A stretch of 64,000 bases of DNA from Streptomyces sp. NRRL F-5122 (GCF_001507435.1 NZ_LMWH01000081.1:1-64000); one strand, 5' to 3'; positions 52,691 to 61,945 are shown, counted from the first letter of the stretch. The notes: generated by a model from the sequence alone, not told the origin. Translations and numbers: made by a program.

Positions 52691-52873
52691 GATGGTCTAC
52701 TGCTCCCGATCACGCTGCTTGCCGCACCTGTCCCTCGCATCCTACGGCGGCGTCGTCACAGGTCGCTGTGGGAGGATCGGCAGCGTATGCGCCCTGCACA
52801 CCAGTACGCGCATGCGCAAATCCGCACAGGAAGTGCTCAACAGTACAAAGTCGCACCTACAAGGAGCGTGCCC

Positions 52874-54229
52874 ATGTCGTCGAATCCGGTCGCCGAGGCC
52901 GTCGCCTCGCTGATGCCCAGGGCGAAGGAGGAGCTCACCGAGCTGGTCGCCTTCAAATCGGTGGCGGACTTCGACCAGTTCCCCAGGAGCGAGAGCGAGG
53001 GCGCCGCGCGGTGGATCGCCGACGCGCTCGCCGCCGAGGGCTTCCAGGACGTGGCGCTGCTCGACACCCCGGACGGCACGCAGTCGGTGTACGGCTACCT
53101 GCCCGGCCCGGAGGGCGCCAAGACGGTGCTGCTGTACGCGCACTACGACGTGCAGCCGCCCCTCGACGAGGCCGGCTGGACCACGCCGCCCTTCGAACTG
53201 ACGGAGCGCGAGGGCCGTTGGTACGGGCGCGGCACCGCCGACTGCAAGGGCGGCGTCATCATGCATCTGCTCGCGCTGCGCGCCCTGCGGGCCAGCGGCG
53301 GCGTGCCGGTGCACGTCAAGGTCATCGCCGAGGGCTCGGAGGAGCAGGGCACCGGTGGCCTCGAGCGCTACGCCGAGGAGCACCCGGACCTTCTCACTGC
53401 CGACACCATCGTCATCGGGGACGCGGGCAACTTCCGCGCCGGACTGCCGACGGTCACCTCGACACTGCGCGGCATGACTCTCGTCCGGGTCAGCGTGGAC
53501 ACGCTCGAAGGCAACCTCCACTCGGGTCAGTTCGGCGGTGCGGCACCGGACGCGCTGTCCGCTCTGATCCGTGTACTGGACTCGCTGCGGGCCGAGGACG
53601 GCTCGACCACCGTCGACGGTCTGGTCGCCGAGAACCGTTGGGAGGGCGTCGAGTACCCGGAAGAGCAGTTCCGCAAGGACGCCAAGGTGCTCGACGGGGT
53701 GGAACTGATCGGCTCCGGCTCGGTCGCCGACCGCATCTGGGCGCGCCCGTCCGTGACCGTGCTCGGCATCGACTGCCCGCCCGTCGTGGGCGCCACCCCC
53801 TCCGTCCAGGCGCGTGCCCGCGCGCTGATCAGCCTGCGGGTGCCGCCGGGCGTGGACGCCGTCGACGCCACGAAGCTGCTCCAGGCGCACCTGGAGGCGC
53901 GCACGCCGTGGGGCGCACGGGTGCGGACGGAGCAGATCGGCCAGGGACAGGCGTTCCGGGCCGACACCTCCAGCCCGGCGTACGCGGCGATGGCCGAAGC
54001 GATGGAGGCCGCCTACCCGGGCCAGGAGATGCAGTACGCGGGCCAGGGCGGCTCCATCCCGCTGTGCAACACCCTTGCCTCGCTCTATCCGCAGGCGGAG
54101 ATCCTCCTCATCGGCCTGAGCGAGCCCGAGGCACAGATCCACGCGGTCAACGAGAGCGTGTCTCCGGACGAGTTGGAGCGACTGTCGGTGACCGAGGCCC
54201 TGTTCCTGCGCAACTACGCGGCCGGCTGA
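52874..54229 (+). CDS. M20-family dipeptidase
   Basis: This 451-residue protein is a zinc M20 peptidase of the CNDP2/PepV-like group. Ligand segments are LLYAHYDVQPP, RGTADCKGGVIM, EGSEEQGTGG and VIGDAGN, with the C-terminal GQGGSIPLCNTL. It hydrolyses dipeptides in the cytoplasm; there is no signal peptide. The ATG at 52874 has AAGGAG 7 nt upstream. A terminator follows it. Confidence 0.9.
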   Translation: MSSNPVAEAVASLMPRAKEELTELVAFKSVADFDQFPRSESEGAARWIADALAAEGFQDVALLDTPDGTQSVYGYLPGPEGAKTVLLYAHYDVQPPLDEAGWTTPPFELTEREGRWYGRGTADCKGGVIMHLLALRALRASGGVPVHVKVIAEGSEEQGTGGLERYAEEHPDLLTADTIVIGDAGNFRAGLPTVTSTLRGMTLVRVSVDTLEGNLHSGQFGGAAPDALSALIRVLDSLRAEDGSTTVDGLVAENRWEGVEYPEEQFRKDAKVLDGVELIGSGSVADRIWARPSVTVLGIDCPPVVGATPSVQARARALISLRVPPGVDAVDATKLLQAHLEARTPWGARVRTEQIGQGQAFRADTSSPAYAAMAEAMEAAYPGQEMQYAGQGGSIPLCNTLASLYPQAEILLIGLSEPEAQIHAVNESVSPDELERLSVTEALFLRNYAAG

Positions 54230-54247
54230 GCGACTCCGCACCCGGCG

Positions 54248-54279
54248 AAGGGTCCTCGCCCCCTGGGCGGGGACCCTTT
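54248..54279. terminator. Hairpin after the dipeptidase gene
   Basis: Arms AAGGGTCCTCGCC and GGCGGGGACCCTT pair with one mismatch around a short CCCTG loop, and the right arm ends in TTTC. It lies 19 nt after the stop. Confidence 0.65.
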
Positions 54280-54353
54280 CCACAGCCGCCTGCCGACCTT
54301 CCGTCGCCGTCCTTGGACACCGTCGGCGGCGGCAGGCGCGGTGCGAAGCCGGT

Positions 54354-55394
54354 TCAGCCGACCGGGACGCCGGCCTCCAGATAGTGGGCCGCCCCGCGTT
54401 CGCGCGCCCGCAGGGCCCAGCGCAGCCTCTCGTAACGGACGGGCGGAAGCAGACCGGCCGCTTCCGCCTCCGTGACGAACCGCCAGTCGCGCAACTCGGG
54501 CCCGGGCAGCAGCAGGCGGTCGGCCGCCGTGCTGTCCAGCCGGCCGCCGTCGAAGAGGAGCCGCAGTCCGCCGTATCCGGGCGGTACGGGAGGTTCCCAG
54601 TCGACGACCAGGAGCCGGGGGACCTGGTCGAGCGTGAGCCCGGTCTCTTCCGCCACCTCGCGTACACCGGCGCGCGCGGGGGCCTCGCCGGGTTCGACCA
54701 CGCCGCCAGGGAACTCCCATCCGGCCTTGTAGGTGGGGTCGACGAGCAGCACTCTGTCCTGCTCGTCGAAGAGCAGCACACCCGCGGCGAGGGTCTCGGA
54801 GGTCGGCTCGGGGGTCTGCACGATGTCGCAGACGGGTGCGGTGTCGGTGCGGACGGCCTCGGCGATCCGCAGGGCGGTCTCGTACGGGGTGAGGGCGCTG
54901 GTGTCGACCGGGTACGCGTCCGCGGTGAGCCAGTCGGCGAGGGCGGCGCGATAGGGCTCGATGTGGTCGTACGACCACTGGCGGACCCGCATCTCTCCGT
55001 CAGGGAGGTCGGGCGGCACCTCCCGGCCGGCTATCCGCTCCCGCAGGATCGTTTCGGCCGGGGCGAGGAGGACATGGCGTACCGGGATGCGGCGGGCGGC
55101 GAGGCCGCCGAAGATCTCGTCGCGGTACTCCTGGCGCAGCAGGGTCATCGGAACCACGAGGACACCGCCCAGTTCGGCGACCATCGCGGCCGCCGTGTCG
55201 ATCACGAGCCGTCGCCAGATCGCCAGGTCCTGGAAGTCGCCGACCTCGGCGAGGCGCTTCGGCGGCAGCAGGTACGTGAGAGTTCCGCCGATGACCTCGG
55301 GGTCGAAGAGCGTGCTGTTCGGGATCAGTTCGATCAGTTCCCGTGCGGTAGTTGTCTTCCCCGCACCGAACGCACCGTTGATCCAGACGATCAC
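54354..55394 (-). CDS. P-loop kinase / Nudix hydrolase fusion
   Basis: This 346-residue protein has an N-terminal P-loop domain (VWINGAFGAGKTTTARELIE, Walker A GAFGAGKTT at residues 7-15, then TLFDPEVIGGTL) similar to TmrB/zeta-like kinases, and a C-terminal Nudix domain with the box GGVVEPGEAPARAGVREVAEETG. TmrB-like proteins protect against tunicamycin, and the Nudix part hydrolyses nucleoside-diphosphate derivatives. The fusion suggests one enzyme acting in two steps on a nucleotide-linked compound (inference). A terminator separates it from the dipeptidase. Confidence 0.87.
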   Translation of the reverse strand: MIVWINGAFGAGKTTTARELIELIPNSTLFDPEVIGGTLTYLLPPKRLAEVGDFQDLAIWRRLVIDTAAAMVAELGGVLVVPMTLLRQEYRDEIFGGLAARRIPVRHVLLAPAETILRERIAGREVPPDLPDGEMRVRQWSYDHIEPYRAALADWLTADAYPVDTSALTPYETALRIAEAVRTDTAPVCDIVQTPEPTSETLAAGVLLFDEQDRVLLVDPTYKAGWEFPGGVVEPGEAPARAGVREVAEETGLTLDQVPRLLVVDWEPPVPPGYGGLRLLFDGGRLDSTAADRLLLPGPELRDWRFVTEAEAAGLLPPVRYERLRWALRARERGAAHYLEAGVPVG

Positions 55395-55544
55395 GGTTCC
55401 CCCCTCTTCTATTGGCCCCCTGTGGCTTGCCCCTTCAACCCTGCCACGGAAACCCGCCGCAGATGAGGGTGCATCCGGCGGACGGCACGCCGCGGCGCCG
55501 GTGCCCCTGCCATCGGGGCCCGGCGCCGGGAAGCGGGCTCTCCG

Positions 55545-55739
55545 TCAGCCGTTCTGCCCAAGGGCACCCTCGTCCGCCGCCAGGCTGTCGTGGTCGACGG
55601 TGTGGTCGACGGTGCTGAACGTGTCCTTCACGTTGAGGTCGCCGAGCCCGTCGTGGTCGGCGGCGGGTGAAGGGGTGATGGCCGCCACGACGAATCCGGT
55701 GGCGAGGGACGCGATGGCGAGCATGCTGCGCTTCTTCAT
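55545..55739 (-). CDS. Small secreted peptide
   Basis: The 64-residue product has a typical signal peptide (MKKRSMLAIASLATGFVVAA) and a short mature part rich in Asp, His and Gly (DHDGLGDLNVKDTFSTVDHT VDHDSLAADEGALG). It has GAAGAGG about 4-7 nt before the start. I do not recognise a family. The Asp/His content could bind metal (inference). It is in a gene-poor stretch before the alpha-galactosidase. Confidence 0.65.
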   Translation of the reverse strand: MKKRSMLAIASLATGFVVAAITPSPAADHDGLGDLNVKDTFSTVDHTVDHDSLAADEGALGQNG

Positions 55740-56117
55740 GCCCTCTTCAACTGCGAAACGGGCCAGGAGTCACGCATCCACCCGCCGTACCCGTTCGACG
55801 GGACGGGCGACCATCACACCGGTCACAACATGCGGGGACTTCAGGCAGGACATCCGATGTCCCTGGGTGGAAGCTTCGGGACAAGGTGCCGTTCAGCGGC
55901 GACTCCACACACTCCCCCTCAAGGACCCCCTGCACACAACCGAACGCGGAACTTCGGCTCTTCGCCGGATTGAGCCACAGTCAGCTGCTTCCGGTCCATA
56001 CCCAACAGCCGCCACCCACCCTCTTCCACCACACTCCAACACGGCCTACCGTAAGCGAACAGTTTGACGCGAGCATGCAGACGTCCTATCTCTAGCGAGA
56101 GACGGAGGAACGTAACG
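55740..56117. other. 378-bp intergenic region before the alpha-galactosidase
   Basis: It carries the alpha-galactosidase promoter at its right end and a GGACAT-CCG-ATGTCC inverted repeat at 55848-55862. I find no gene. Confidence 0.5.
56064..56092 (+). promoter_or_regulatory. Consensus-like promoter of the alpha-galactosidase gene
   Basis: TTGACG (56064-56069) and TATCTC (56087-56092) are separated by 17 nt, the spacing expected for the housekeeping sigma factor. Transcription would begin near 56099, followed by GGAGG and the ATG at 56118. Confidence 0.55.
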
Positions 56118-58139
56118 ATGCGTCACCTTCTCCCCCGCACAACGCGCCGAAGAGTGGTCGGTGCGCTCACCGCGGGCCTTTTGTGTACGACGGGGCTGGC
56201 GGCACCGGCTCTGGCCGCTCCCGCCGCGGCACCGGCCCGGCCCGCACTCGCCGACGGCCTGGCCCTCACCCCGCCCATGGGCTTCAACAACTGGAACTCC
56301 ACGAACTGCCGTGCCGAGTTCGACGAGTCGATGGTCAAGGGGATCGCGGACCTGTTCGTCGACAAGGGCCTCAAGGCCGCCGGGTACCAGTACGTCAACC
56401 TCGACGACTGCTGGGCCCTGCCCTCGCGGGACGCGGACGGCAAGCTCGTGCCCGACCCGGTGCGGTTCCCCGACGGGATCAAGGCCGTCGCGGACTACGT
56501 CCACTCCAAGGGGCTCAAGCTCGGCATCTACACCAGTGCGGGCACGAAGACGTGCAACAGCGCGGGATTCCCGGGCGCGCTCGGCCACGAGTACAGCGAC
56601 GCGCAGCAGTTCGCCGACTGGGGTGTGGACTACCTGAAGTACGACAACTGCAACAACCAGGGCGTGGACGCCGAGCAGCGCTACACGACGATGCGGGACG
56701 CGCTGAAGGCGACCGGCCGCCCCATCGTCTACAGCATCTGTGAGTGGGGCCAGAACAAGCCGTGGGAGTGGGCCTCGGACGTCGGGCATCTGTGGCGTAC
56801 CACCGGCGACATCAGTGACAACTGGGGTTCGATGCTCTCGATCCTCAAGCAGAACCTGCCCCTGGCGTCCTACGCGGGACCCGGGCACTGGAACGACCCG
56901 GACATGCTGGAGGTCGGCAACGGCGGCATGACCGACACGGAGTACCGCTCCCATTTCTCCCTGTGGTCCGTGATGGCCGCCCCGCTGCTCATCGGCTCCG
57001 ATCTGCGCAAGGCCTCCCCGGAGACCCTCGACATCCTCGGCAACAAGGAGGTCATCGCCGTCGACCAGGACCCGCTCGGCAAGCAGGGCGCGGTGCTCTC
57101 GTCCGAGGGCGGACGCTGGGTGATCTCCAAGGAGATGAAGGACGGCAGCCGGGCGGTCGCCCTGTTCAACGAGACGGGCGAGGCCCAGCGGATCGGTACG
57201 ACCGCCGCGGCCGTCGGTCTCCCGTCCGCGGGCGCCTACACACTCCGCGATCTGTGGCAGCACCGCAGCTACAACACCGCCGGGACGATCTCGGCGACGG
57301 TTCCGGCGCACGGCACGGTCCTCGTACGCGTGGCGGCCGACCGGCACTGGGCGCTGCAGCCACCCGCCGTGGAACTCGGCCTGAGCGGAAGCCCGTTGGT
57401 CCAGGCGGGCAGGCCGGCGGTCATGGCCTCGACGGTCACGGACCTCGGGCGTACACCGGCGATGCACGTGTCCGTGTCGCTGAGCGGCCCCGCGGGGTGG
57501 TCGGTGAAGCCGACGTCCGGGACGGCCGCGAACGTCCTGCCCACGGGGCGCTCGCTGCGCACCTCGTGGCGGGTGACAGCGCCGCCGGGCACGGCGACAG
57601 GGTCGTACGCCCTGACGCTCAGAACCGCCTACCGGTCGCCCACGGGCGTGCGGGTGGAGAACCTGGTGCCGGTCACGGCGACCGTGGTCGTGCCGCCGCC
57701 CTCCGGTGTCTCCTACCTCAGTGATCTGCCGTGGCTCTCGACGGCCAACGGCTACGGGCCGGTCGAGCGCGACACGAGCAACGGTGAGAGCGCCGCGGGT
57801 GACGGCCATCCCCTCACGATCGGCGGGGCCGTGTACGCCAAGGGACTCGGCGCACACGCCGAGAGCGACATCGCCTACTACACGGGCGGGGCGTGCACGA
57901 CGGTCACGGCGGACGTCGGCGTGGACGACGAGAAGGGCAGCAAGGGCACGGTCGCCTTCGAGATCAGGGCGGACGGCGGGACGGTCCTCACCACCGGCGT
58001 GCTGACCAACGCGGATGCCGCCCGGCCGATCACCGCCGATGTGACGGGCGCCCAGGTGGTCCACCTGGTCGTCACCGACGGCGGCGACGGCATCGACTCC
58101 GACCACGCGGACTGGGCGGACGCGCGGCTGAGTTGCTGA
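56118..58139 (+). CDS. Secreted GH27 alpha-galactosidase with C-terminal NPCBM
   Basis: This 673-residue protein has a signal peptide with an Arg-rich n-region (RTTRRRVVGALTAG), possibly Tat-dependent, then a GH27 catalytic domain (TPPMGFNNWNSTNCRAEF). The nucleophile is D176 in DYLKYDNC and the acid/base is D231 in RTTGDISDNW. A C-terminal beta-domain is followed by a NEW3-like segment (GRPAVMASTVTDLG...) and an NPCBM domain (YAKGLGAHAESDIAYY). It removes terminal alpha-galactose from plant oligosaccharides or galactomannan outside the cell. The start has GGAGG upstream. Confidence 0.93.
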   Translation: MRHLLPRTTRRRVVGALTAGLLCTTGLAAPALAAPAAAPARPALADGLALTPPMGFNNWNSTNCRAEFDESMVKGIADLFVDKGLKAAGYQYVNLDDCWALPSRDADGKLVPDPVRFPDGIKAVADYVHSKGLKLGIYTSAGTKTCNSAGFPGALGHEYSDAQQFADWGVDYLKYDNCNNQGVDAEQRYTTMRDALKATGRPIVYSICEWGQNKPWEWASDVGHLWRTTGDISDNWGSMLSILKQNLPLASYAGPGHWNDPDMLEVGNGGMTDTEYRSHFSLWSVMAAPLLIGSDLRKASPETLDILGNKEVIAVDQDPLGKQGAVLSSEGGRWVISKEMKDGSRAVALFNETGEAQRIGTTAAAVGLPSAGAYTLRDLWQHRSYNTAGTISATVPAHGTVLVRVAADRHWALQPPAVELGLSGSPLVQAGRPAVMASTVTDLGRTPAMHVSVSLSGPAGWSVKPTSGTAANVLPTGRSLRTSWRVTAPPGTATGSYALTLRTAYRSPTGVRVENLVPVTATVVVPPPSGVSYLSDLPWLSTANGYGPVERDTSNGESAAGDGHPLTIGGAVYAKGLGAHAESDIAYYTGGACTTVTADVGVDDEKGSKGTVAFEIRADGGTVLTTGVLTNADAARPITADVTGAQVVHLVVTDGGDGIDSDHADWADARLSC

Positions 58140-58150
58140 TCGGACACATG

Positions 58151-58180
58151 GGCGCCCCGGCACATCCGCGCCGGGGCGCC
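58151..58180. terminator. Strong bidirectional hairpin
   Basis: The 11-bp perfect arms GGCGCCCCGGC and GCCGGGGCGCC enclose an 8-nt loop, 11 nt after the alpha-galactosidase stop and before the convergent ROK gene. Confidence 0.75.
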
Positions 58181-58217
58181 ACCGTTCGTGCGGTCCCACC
58201 GGGACCGCACGGACCGG

Positions 58218-59177
58218 TCAGCTCGCGAGGCCCGCGGCCGGAGCGTCCTCCCGGCCGCGCAGCGCGGCGGCCGCCGCGCCCACCAGCCCCGCGTCCGTGC
58301 CCATCTGCGCCGGCTCCACGGTCAGCCCCTGCACGAAGGACAGCGTGGCGTAGTCGGGCAGGGCCTTGCGCAGGGGTGTGAAGAGAACGTCGCCCGCCTT
58401 GCCCACCCCCCCGCCGATCACCGCGATGTCGATCTCGACGAGCGTGGCGGTCGCGGCGATGCCCGCGGCCAGCGCGCGGGCCGCCCGCTCGAAGGAGGCC
58501 ACCGCCACCGGATCGCCGTCGCGGGCGGCGGCGGCCACCGCGGCAGCCGAGGTGTCGCCGTCGGGCCCCGGCTGCCAGCCGCCCTCCAGGGCGCGGCGGG
58601 CGATGTTCGGCCCGCTCGCGATGCGCTCCACGCAGCCGCGCGCCCCGCACGGGCAGAGGTCGCCGTCCAGGTCGACGCTGATGTGCCCGATGTGGCCCGC
58701 GTTGCCGGTCGGCCCCGGGTACAGGCGGCCCCCCAGCACGAGTCCGCCGCCGACGCCCGTCGACACCACCATGCACAACGCGTTGTCGTGGCCGCGGGCC
58801 GCGCCCTGCCAGTGCTCGGCGGCGGTGATCGCCACACCGTCGCCGATGAGTTCCACGGGCAGACCACCCGTCGCGGCCCGCACCCGCTCGACCAGCGGGT
58901 AGCCGCGCCAGCCGGGCACGTTGACCGGGCTCACCGTACCCGCGGAGGCATCCACCGGACCCGCGCTGCCGATGCCGACGGCCTGCGCCCGACTCCACAG
59001 CGGCGAGGCCGTCAGCTCCCCGACGACGGCCTCCACGGCCCCCATCACGGTCTCGCCGTCCTCCTGCGCGGGTGTCGCGCGCTGTGCGCGCAGCAGGATC
59101 CGGCCGTGGCCGTCCACCAGCGCTCCGGCGATCTTGGTGCCGCCGATGTCGAGCGCGGCCACGAGGTCGGTGTGCAT
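58218..59177 (-). CDS. ROK-family sugar kinase (glucokinase-like)
   Basis: This 319-residue protein has a phosphate-binding motif (ALDIGGTKIAGALVDGHGR), the ROK signature (HISVDLDGDLCPCGARGCVE RI) with its zinc Cys residues, and no helix-turn-helix, so it is a kinase not a regulator. It phosphorylates glucose or another hexose with ATP. The ATG at 59177 has GGGAG upstream. It is divergent from a LacI gene; a LacI-type palindrome lies in the gap, so it is probably part of a LacI-controlled locus. Confidence 0.9.
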   Translation of the reverse strand: MHTDLVAALDIGGTKIAGALVDGHGRILLRAQRATPAQEDGETVMGAVEAVVGELTASPLWSRAQAVGIGSAGPVDASAGTVSPVNVPGWRGYPLVERVRAATGGLPVELIGDGVAITAAEHWQGAARGHDNALCMVVSTGVGGGLVLGGRLYPGPTGNAGHIGHISVDLDGDLCPCGARGCVERIASGPNIARRALEGGWQPGPDGDTSAAAVAAAARDGDPVAVASFERAARALAAGIAATATLVEIDIAVIGGGVGKAGDVLFTPLRKALPDYATLSFVQGLTVEPAQMGTDAGLVGAAAAALRGREDAPAAGLAS

Positions 59178-59328
59178 CAGTGTCTGATCTCCCAATGCTT
59201 CGGTCGTACCGGCACCGCGCACGGCGGGCGCCGCCGCGGATCCGGATGCCCCGGCCGGGCGCTGGCAGGAGGCACCCTGGAGGGAAGGCGCAGGCCGGAG
59301 ATTGCGGTGGACAGTGTCTCCCGCATCT

Positions 59329-59340
59329 GACAACGTTGTC
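59329..59340. promoter_or_regulatory. LacI-type palindrome GACAACGTTGTC
   Basis: A perfect 12-bp palindrome with a central CG, the form bound by many LacI-family repressors, lies between the divergent ROK kinase and LacI genes. Confidence 0.65.
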
Positions 59341-59423
59341 CAGGCTCTATGCTCGACGCCACATCCTCATACAACCCCATGGACCGACGCATCACCGTGG
59401 ACGACAGGACAGGACAGCGCATC

Positions 59424-60461
59424 GTGCCCGAGACCGCACGCCGATCCGAGAACCGCTACGGCAACCGGCCGACCATGAAGGACGTCGCAGCACGTGCCGG
59501 AGTCGGTCTGAAAACGGTGTCGCGTGTCGTCAACGGGGAGTCCGGAGTCACCCCGGACACCGAGCGCCGGGTCCAGGAGGCCATCGAGGCCCTGGGCTTC
59601 CGCCGCAACGACAGCGCACGGGTGCTGCGCAAGGGCCGCACCGCGAGCGTCGGCCTCGTCCTCGAGGATCTCGCCGACCCCTTCTACGGCCCGCTGAGCC
59701 GCGCGGTCGAGGAGGTCGCGCGGGCCCACGGAGCCCTGTTGATCAACGGCTCCAGCGCGGAGGACCCGGACCGCGAGCAGGAACTGGTGCTGGCGCTGTG
59801 CGCGCGCCGCGTCGACGGTCTGGTCGTCATCCCTGCCGGCGACGACCACCGCTATCTGGAGCCGGAGATCAAGGCGGGGGTCGCCACGGTGTTCGTGGAC
59901 CGCCCCGCCGGCCGGATCGATGCCGACGTCGTGCTCTCGGACAGCTTCGGCGGCGCGCGCGACGGGATCGCCCATCTGATCGCGCACGGCCACCGCCGGA
60001 TCGGCTTCATCGGCGACATGCCCCGCATCCACACCGCGGCCGAGCGACTGCGCGGCTACCGGGCCGCGATGGAGGACGCCGGCATACCGGTGGAGGAGTC
60101 GTGGATCTCCCTCGGGGTCACCGATCCGGAGCGGGTGCGGCGGGCCGCCGAGGAGATGCTGTCCGGTACCACCCCTGTCACAGCCATCTTCGCGGGCAAC
60201 AACCGTGTGACAGTCACCGTCGTCCGTGTCCTCGCCGAGCACGACCGGCCGGTCGCCCTCGTCGGCTTCGACGACTTCGAACTGGCCGACCTCCTCGACC
60301 CCGGGGTAACGGTCATCGCCCAGGACGCCGCCGCCCTCGGCCGTACGGCCGCCGAACGCCTCTTCCGTCAACTCGACGGAAGCCTCATCACACCCGAGCG
60401 CATCGAACTCCCCACCCGCCTGATCGCCCGGGGTTCGGGCGAACTGGCGCCCGCCGACTGA
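59424..60461 (+). CDS. LacI-family transcriptional regulator
   Basis: This 345-residue protein has a LacI helix-turn-helix (TMKDVAARAGVGLKTVSRVV NGESGVTP) and a periplasmic-binding-like sugar domain (VGLVLEDLADPFYGPLSRAV, VGFDDFELADLL). The GTG at 59424 has AGGACAG upstream; frames further upstream start before the operator-like palindrome and are less likely. It probably binds that palindrome and represses the ROK kinase gene and itself. Confidence 0.9.
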   Translation: MPETARRSENRYGNRPTMKDVAARAGVGLKTVSRVVNGESGVTPDTERRVQEAIEALGFRRNDSARVLRKGRTASVGLVLEDLADPFYGPLSRAVEEVARAHGALLINGSSAEDPDREQELVLALCARRVDGLVVIPAGDDHRYLEPEIKAGVATVFVDRPAGRIDADVVLSDSFGGARDGIAHLIAHGHRRIGFIGDMPRIHTAAERLRGYRAAMEDAGIPVEESWISLGVTDPERVRRAAEEMLSGTTPVTAIFAGNNRVTVTVVRVLAEHDRPVALVGFDDFELADLLDPGVTVIAQDAAALGRTAAERLFRQLDGSLITPERIELPTRLIARGSGELAPAD

Positions 60462-60548
60462 GGAGCGGCGGCCCGAGGGGGCTCGGCGCCGGCACAGGCC
60501 GTTCCGCGGGCCGGCCCGCCCGGCCGCCCCGCACCCCGAACGGGGCCC

Positions 60549-61880
60549 CTACGTGCCCGAGACCGTGAGATCCCCGCGCCCGGGTGCCGCGAAGCCCTCC
60601 AGATCCGCCCGGGTCAGGCCGGTGGCCTCGGCGACCTCGCCGGCGTCCAGCGCGCCGCAGTCCAGCCCCCGCAGCAGATAGCCGCTCAGGGCCTTGGCGG
60701 TCGCGGGCTCGTCCATCACATCACCGCCGCTGCGCCGGGCATAACGGGCCAGACGCTCCGCAGCCTGCTCGAACCCCTCGCGGTAGAAGGCGAAGACGGC
60801 CGCGTACCGGGTCGGAAGGTGGCCGGGGTGCATGTCCCAGCCCTGGTAGTAGGCGCGGGCCAACGCCCGCCGGGTGAGCCGGTAGTGCAGCCTCCAGGCC
60901 TCGTGGACCTGCTCGGTGGGCCCGACCGGCAGGACGTTCGTGGAGCCGTCGCACACCCGTACACCGGTGCCCGCCGCCGCGACCTGCATGATCGCTTTGG
61001 CGTGGTCGGCGACCGGGTGGTCGCTCGCCTGGTAGGCGGCGGACACGCCGAGGCAGGCGCTGTAGTCGAAGGTGCCGTAGTGCAGGCCGGTGGCGCGACC
61101 CCGCGCGGCGTCGATCATGCGGGCGACCGTCGCCGTGCCGTCGGCGGCCAGGATGGCCTGACTGGTCTCGATCTGGATCTCGAACCCGATCCGGCCGGGC
61201 TCGAGTCCGTGCGCCCTCTCGAACTCCTCCAGCAGCCGCACCATGGCGGCGACCTGCTCGGCGTAGGTGACCTTGGGCAGGGTGAGCACAAGACCGTCCG
61301 GGAGACCGCCGGCCTCCATCAGGCCCGTCAGAAAGATGTCGAGCGTGCGGATGCCCCGGTCCCGTACCGGGGCTTCCAGGCACTTCATCCGGATACCCAT
61401 GTACGGGGCGGTGGTTCCCGCCCCGGATTCCGGCCCCGCGGCGCGTGCGGCCCGGGCATCCGCGATCAGCCGGGCCACCCGGGCGGCCGCCCGGTCCTCC
61501 TCGGCGTCGGGACGCGGGCCGTAGCCGTCCTCGAAGTCGACGCGCAGGTCCTCGATCGGCTCGCGTTCCAGCTTCGCGCGCACCCGCTCGTGGACCGGCT
61601 CGGCCAGGTCGTCGGCGAGACCGAGCACGGCGGCCAGCGACCTTGCGTCCGGGGCGTGTTCGTCGAGGGACGCGAGGGCCTGGTCACCCCAGGAGCGGAC
61701 CGTGCCGGCGGCGAAGACGTCACCGGGGACATAAACGGTGTGAACCGGCTGACGCGTGCCCGGGTCACCCGGGTAGCGGCGCTCCAGTTCACGGTCGACC
61801 GGGGCCAGAGAGGTGCTGATGTCGTTGACGACGGCGTCCGCGAGACTCGTCGCCACCCTCTCCTGATGCCCCTGGCCCAT
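60549..61880 (-). CDS. DUF6986 / HpcH-HpaI aldolase-like protein
   Basis: This 443-residue protein has segments typical of the HpcH/HpaI/citrate-lyase TIM-barrel superfamily: DLRVDFEDGYGPRP, TLPKVTYAEQVAAMVRLLEE, and FEIQIETSQAILAADGTATV. It is longer than usual aldolases and matches the actinobacterial DUF6986 group. A role in cleaving or condensing small keto acids is plausible (inference). An IclR-like palindrome precedes its start. Confidence 0.82.
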   Translation of the reverse strand: MGQGHQERVATSLADAVVNDISTSLAPVDRELERRYPGDPGTRQPVHTVYVPGDVFAAGTVRSWGDQALASLDEHAPDARSLAAVLGLADDLAEPVHERVRAKLEREPIEDLRVDFEDGYGPRPDAEEDRAAARVARLIADARAARAAGPESGAGTTAPYMGIRMKCLEAPVRDRGIRTLDIFLTGLMEAGGLPDGLVLTLPKVTYAEQVAAMVRLLEEFERAHGLEPGRIGFEIQIETSQAILAADGTATVARMIDAARGRATGLHYGTFDYSACLGVSAAYQASDHPVADHAKAIMQVAAAGTGVRVCDGSTNVLPVGPTEQVHEAWRLHYRLTRRALARAYYQGWDMHPGHLPTRYAAVFAFYREGFEQAAERLARYARRSGGDVMDEPATAKALSGYLLRGLDCGALDAGEVAEATGLTRADLEGFAAPGRGDLTVSGT

Positions 61881-61911
61881 TCCGCGTCCTCCCGTTTTCC
61901 GCTTCCCGGAA

Positions 61912-61926
61912 TCAACAATCTGTTGA
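61912..61926. promoter_or_regulatory. Palindrome TCAACA-ATC-TGTTGA
   Basis: Arms of 6 bp with a 3-bp centre, extending with one mismatch. It lies 32-46 bp upstream of the DUF6986 start and resembles operators of IclR-family regulators of the glyoxylate/allantoin type; no such regulator is encoded in this window. Confidence 0.5.
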
Positions 61927-61945
61927 ATGAAGCTATCCGCGGATC

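Noticed and set aside
52742..54781. Long minus-strand frame antisense to the dipeptidase
   Set aside because: The dipeptidase has complete M20 metal motifs on the plus strand; the antisense frame has no motif except where it runs into the Nudix/P-loop gene.
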